14,073 bases of DNA from Desulfovibrio sp. Lineage in GTDB: Bacteria > Desulfobacterota > Desulfovibrionia > Desulfovibrionales > Desulfovibrionaceae. The DNA lies in NCBI GenBank assembly GCA_022837365.1, contig JALHHV010000077.1, positions 1 to 14,073 on the forward strand, read 5' to 3'. The notes under the pieces are model-generated. The model was not told the DNA's origin and searched no databases. It saw nothing but the letters and a program-made list of their open reading frames with translations. Within the stretch, counting starts at the first letter, position 1, and every line of letters starts with the position of its first letter. The position numbers and the translations under genes are program-made. Shown in pieces: positions 13,492 to 14,073 of this stretch.

Positions 13492-14073
13492 CTACGCCTC
13501 CTTCCCGCTGCGGCGGGCGATGACCACCAGCCACCACACGGCGGCGGCCCCGGCCGCCAGCGACACCACGAACAGCGCGGCCGCCCCGTCCTGCCCCGCC
13601 ATTGGAAGCTGGGGGGGGTGAACAGGCACGGCGGCCGCCTTTGCCATGGACGCCTTCAGGTGCGGGGCCAGCCACGCGTCGCGCAGCACGGCGCGCATGG
13701 CCGCCATCAGGAATATGACGCCCACGGTGGCTCCGGAGGCCAGCCACACCCGGCGTTGCCGGGCGGCCAGCAGGGCCAGCGCCGTGCCCGCGAGGCCCAA
13801 CGCGAAGGCTCCGGTGGCCAGCCAGTGCCCGCCCATGAACAGGCGCGCCATGGGTCCCGGCAGGCTGAACAGGAACCACGCGCCCAGCACGAACTGGGCG
13901 TAGGTGGCGTGGGTGAACCACTTGAGGCCCTCGGTGATGCGCAGGTTCCAGTCCTGCGGCCCCTGCGGGCCCGAGGCCACGGGGCCGCCCGCCTTCAGCA
14001 GCAGTTGGGCGCGCCCGGCCACGAACAGCCCGCCCACGGCCACCGCGCCCGTCACCATGTGCAGGTAGCGCGG
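13492..14073 (-). CDS. Multi-spanning membrane protein of the formate dehydrogenase cluster (5' end outside window)
   Basis: The last 193 codons and the stop (TAG, 13494-13492) of a membrane protein. The frame is open through the right edge and reads PRYLHMVTGAVAVGG there, so the Met at 14058 is probably internal. Five hydrophobic segments are visible, numbering from that Met: about 3-16, 46-67, 74-97, 104-122 and 158-181, separated by short charged loops. Histidines lie in or near the first three (PRYLH, KWFTHATYAQF, FMGGHWLATG) and could bind heme b; this is only a suggestion. The next gene starts 3 bp downstream, so the two are translationally close and probably form one membrane module, as a pair of subunits. 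I do not recognise a named family from this fragment. Confidence 0.8.
   Translation of the reverse strand, partial: PRYLHMVTGAVAVGGLFVAGRAQLLLKAGGPVASGPQGPQDWNLRITEGLKWFTHATYAQFVLGAWFLFSLPGPMARLFMGGHWLATGAFALGLAGTALALLAARQRRVWLASGATVGVIFLMAAMRAVLRDAWLAPHLKASMAKAAAVPVHPPQLPMAGQDGAAALFVVSLAAGAAAVWWLVVIARRSGKEA

Overview
The window is GC-rich (about two thirds G+C by eye). It carries genes typical of a sulfate-reducing deltaproteobacterium of the Desulfovibrionaceae (Desulfovibrio or Nitratidesulfovibrio-like). The best clues are a periplasmic selenocysteine formate dehydrogenase next to a multiheme cytochrome c with a cytochrome c3-like end, and CydA-like membrane subunits. No comparison could be run, so the taxonomy is inference.

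Left part (1-5050, minus strand): an efflux operon read leftward. A TetR-family regulator is followed by a lipoprotein membrane-fusion protein and an RND pump of the AcrB/HAE1 type, which runs off the window near its C-terminus. A second TetR-family regulator (5181-5810) points the other way. The 130-bp divergent gap holds back-to-back promoter-like boxes and a 7+7 palindrome on the predicted -10 of the efflux promoter. A strong hairpin terminator (5875-5901) separates this part from the next.

Right part (5941-14073, minus strand): a formate-respiration cluster. In transcription order it holds a partial multi-spanning membrane protein, a CydA-like membrane subunit, a ten-heme cytochrome c, formate dehydrogenase alpha (Tat signal, in-frame UGA read as selenocysteine at residue 191) and formate dehydrogenase beta (ferredoxin-like). 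The likely scheme is periplasmic formate oxidation by FdhAB, electrons to the multiheme cytochrome, and exchange with the quinone pool through the membrane subunits. From memory this resembles the membrane-associated third formate dehydrogenase locus of D. vulgaris (around DVU2481-2485).

Two things stand out. First, three gene boundaries of the right part (fdhA/fdhB, cytochrome/fdhA, CydA-like/cytochrome) each hold one copy of an undescribed-looking structured element. It has a roughly 15-bp outer helix whose sequence differs between copies but whose pairing is kept, an invariant AAGGA / GACGMA internal loop, a variable inner helix, and a conserved apical block with a small covarying hairpin. 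G-T wobbles fit a plus-strand RNA, antisense to the genes. Second, the reading frame is broken in fdhA (about 6942-6946) and in the CydA-like gene (about 12416-12423), and probably at the start of the cytochrome (about 11917-11919). Sequence error and real decay cannot be told apart here.
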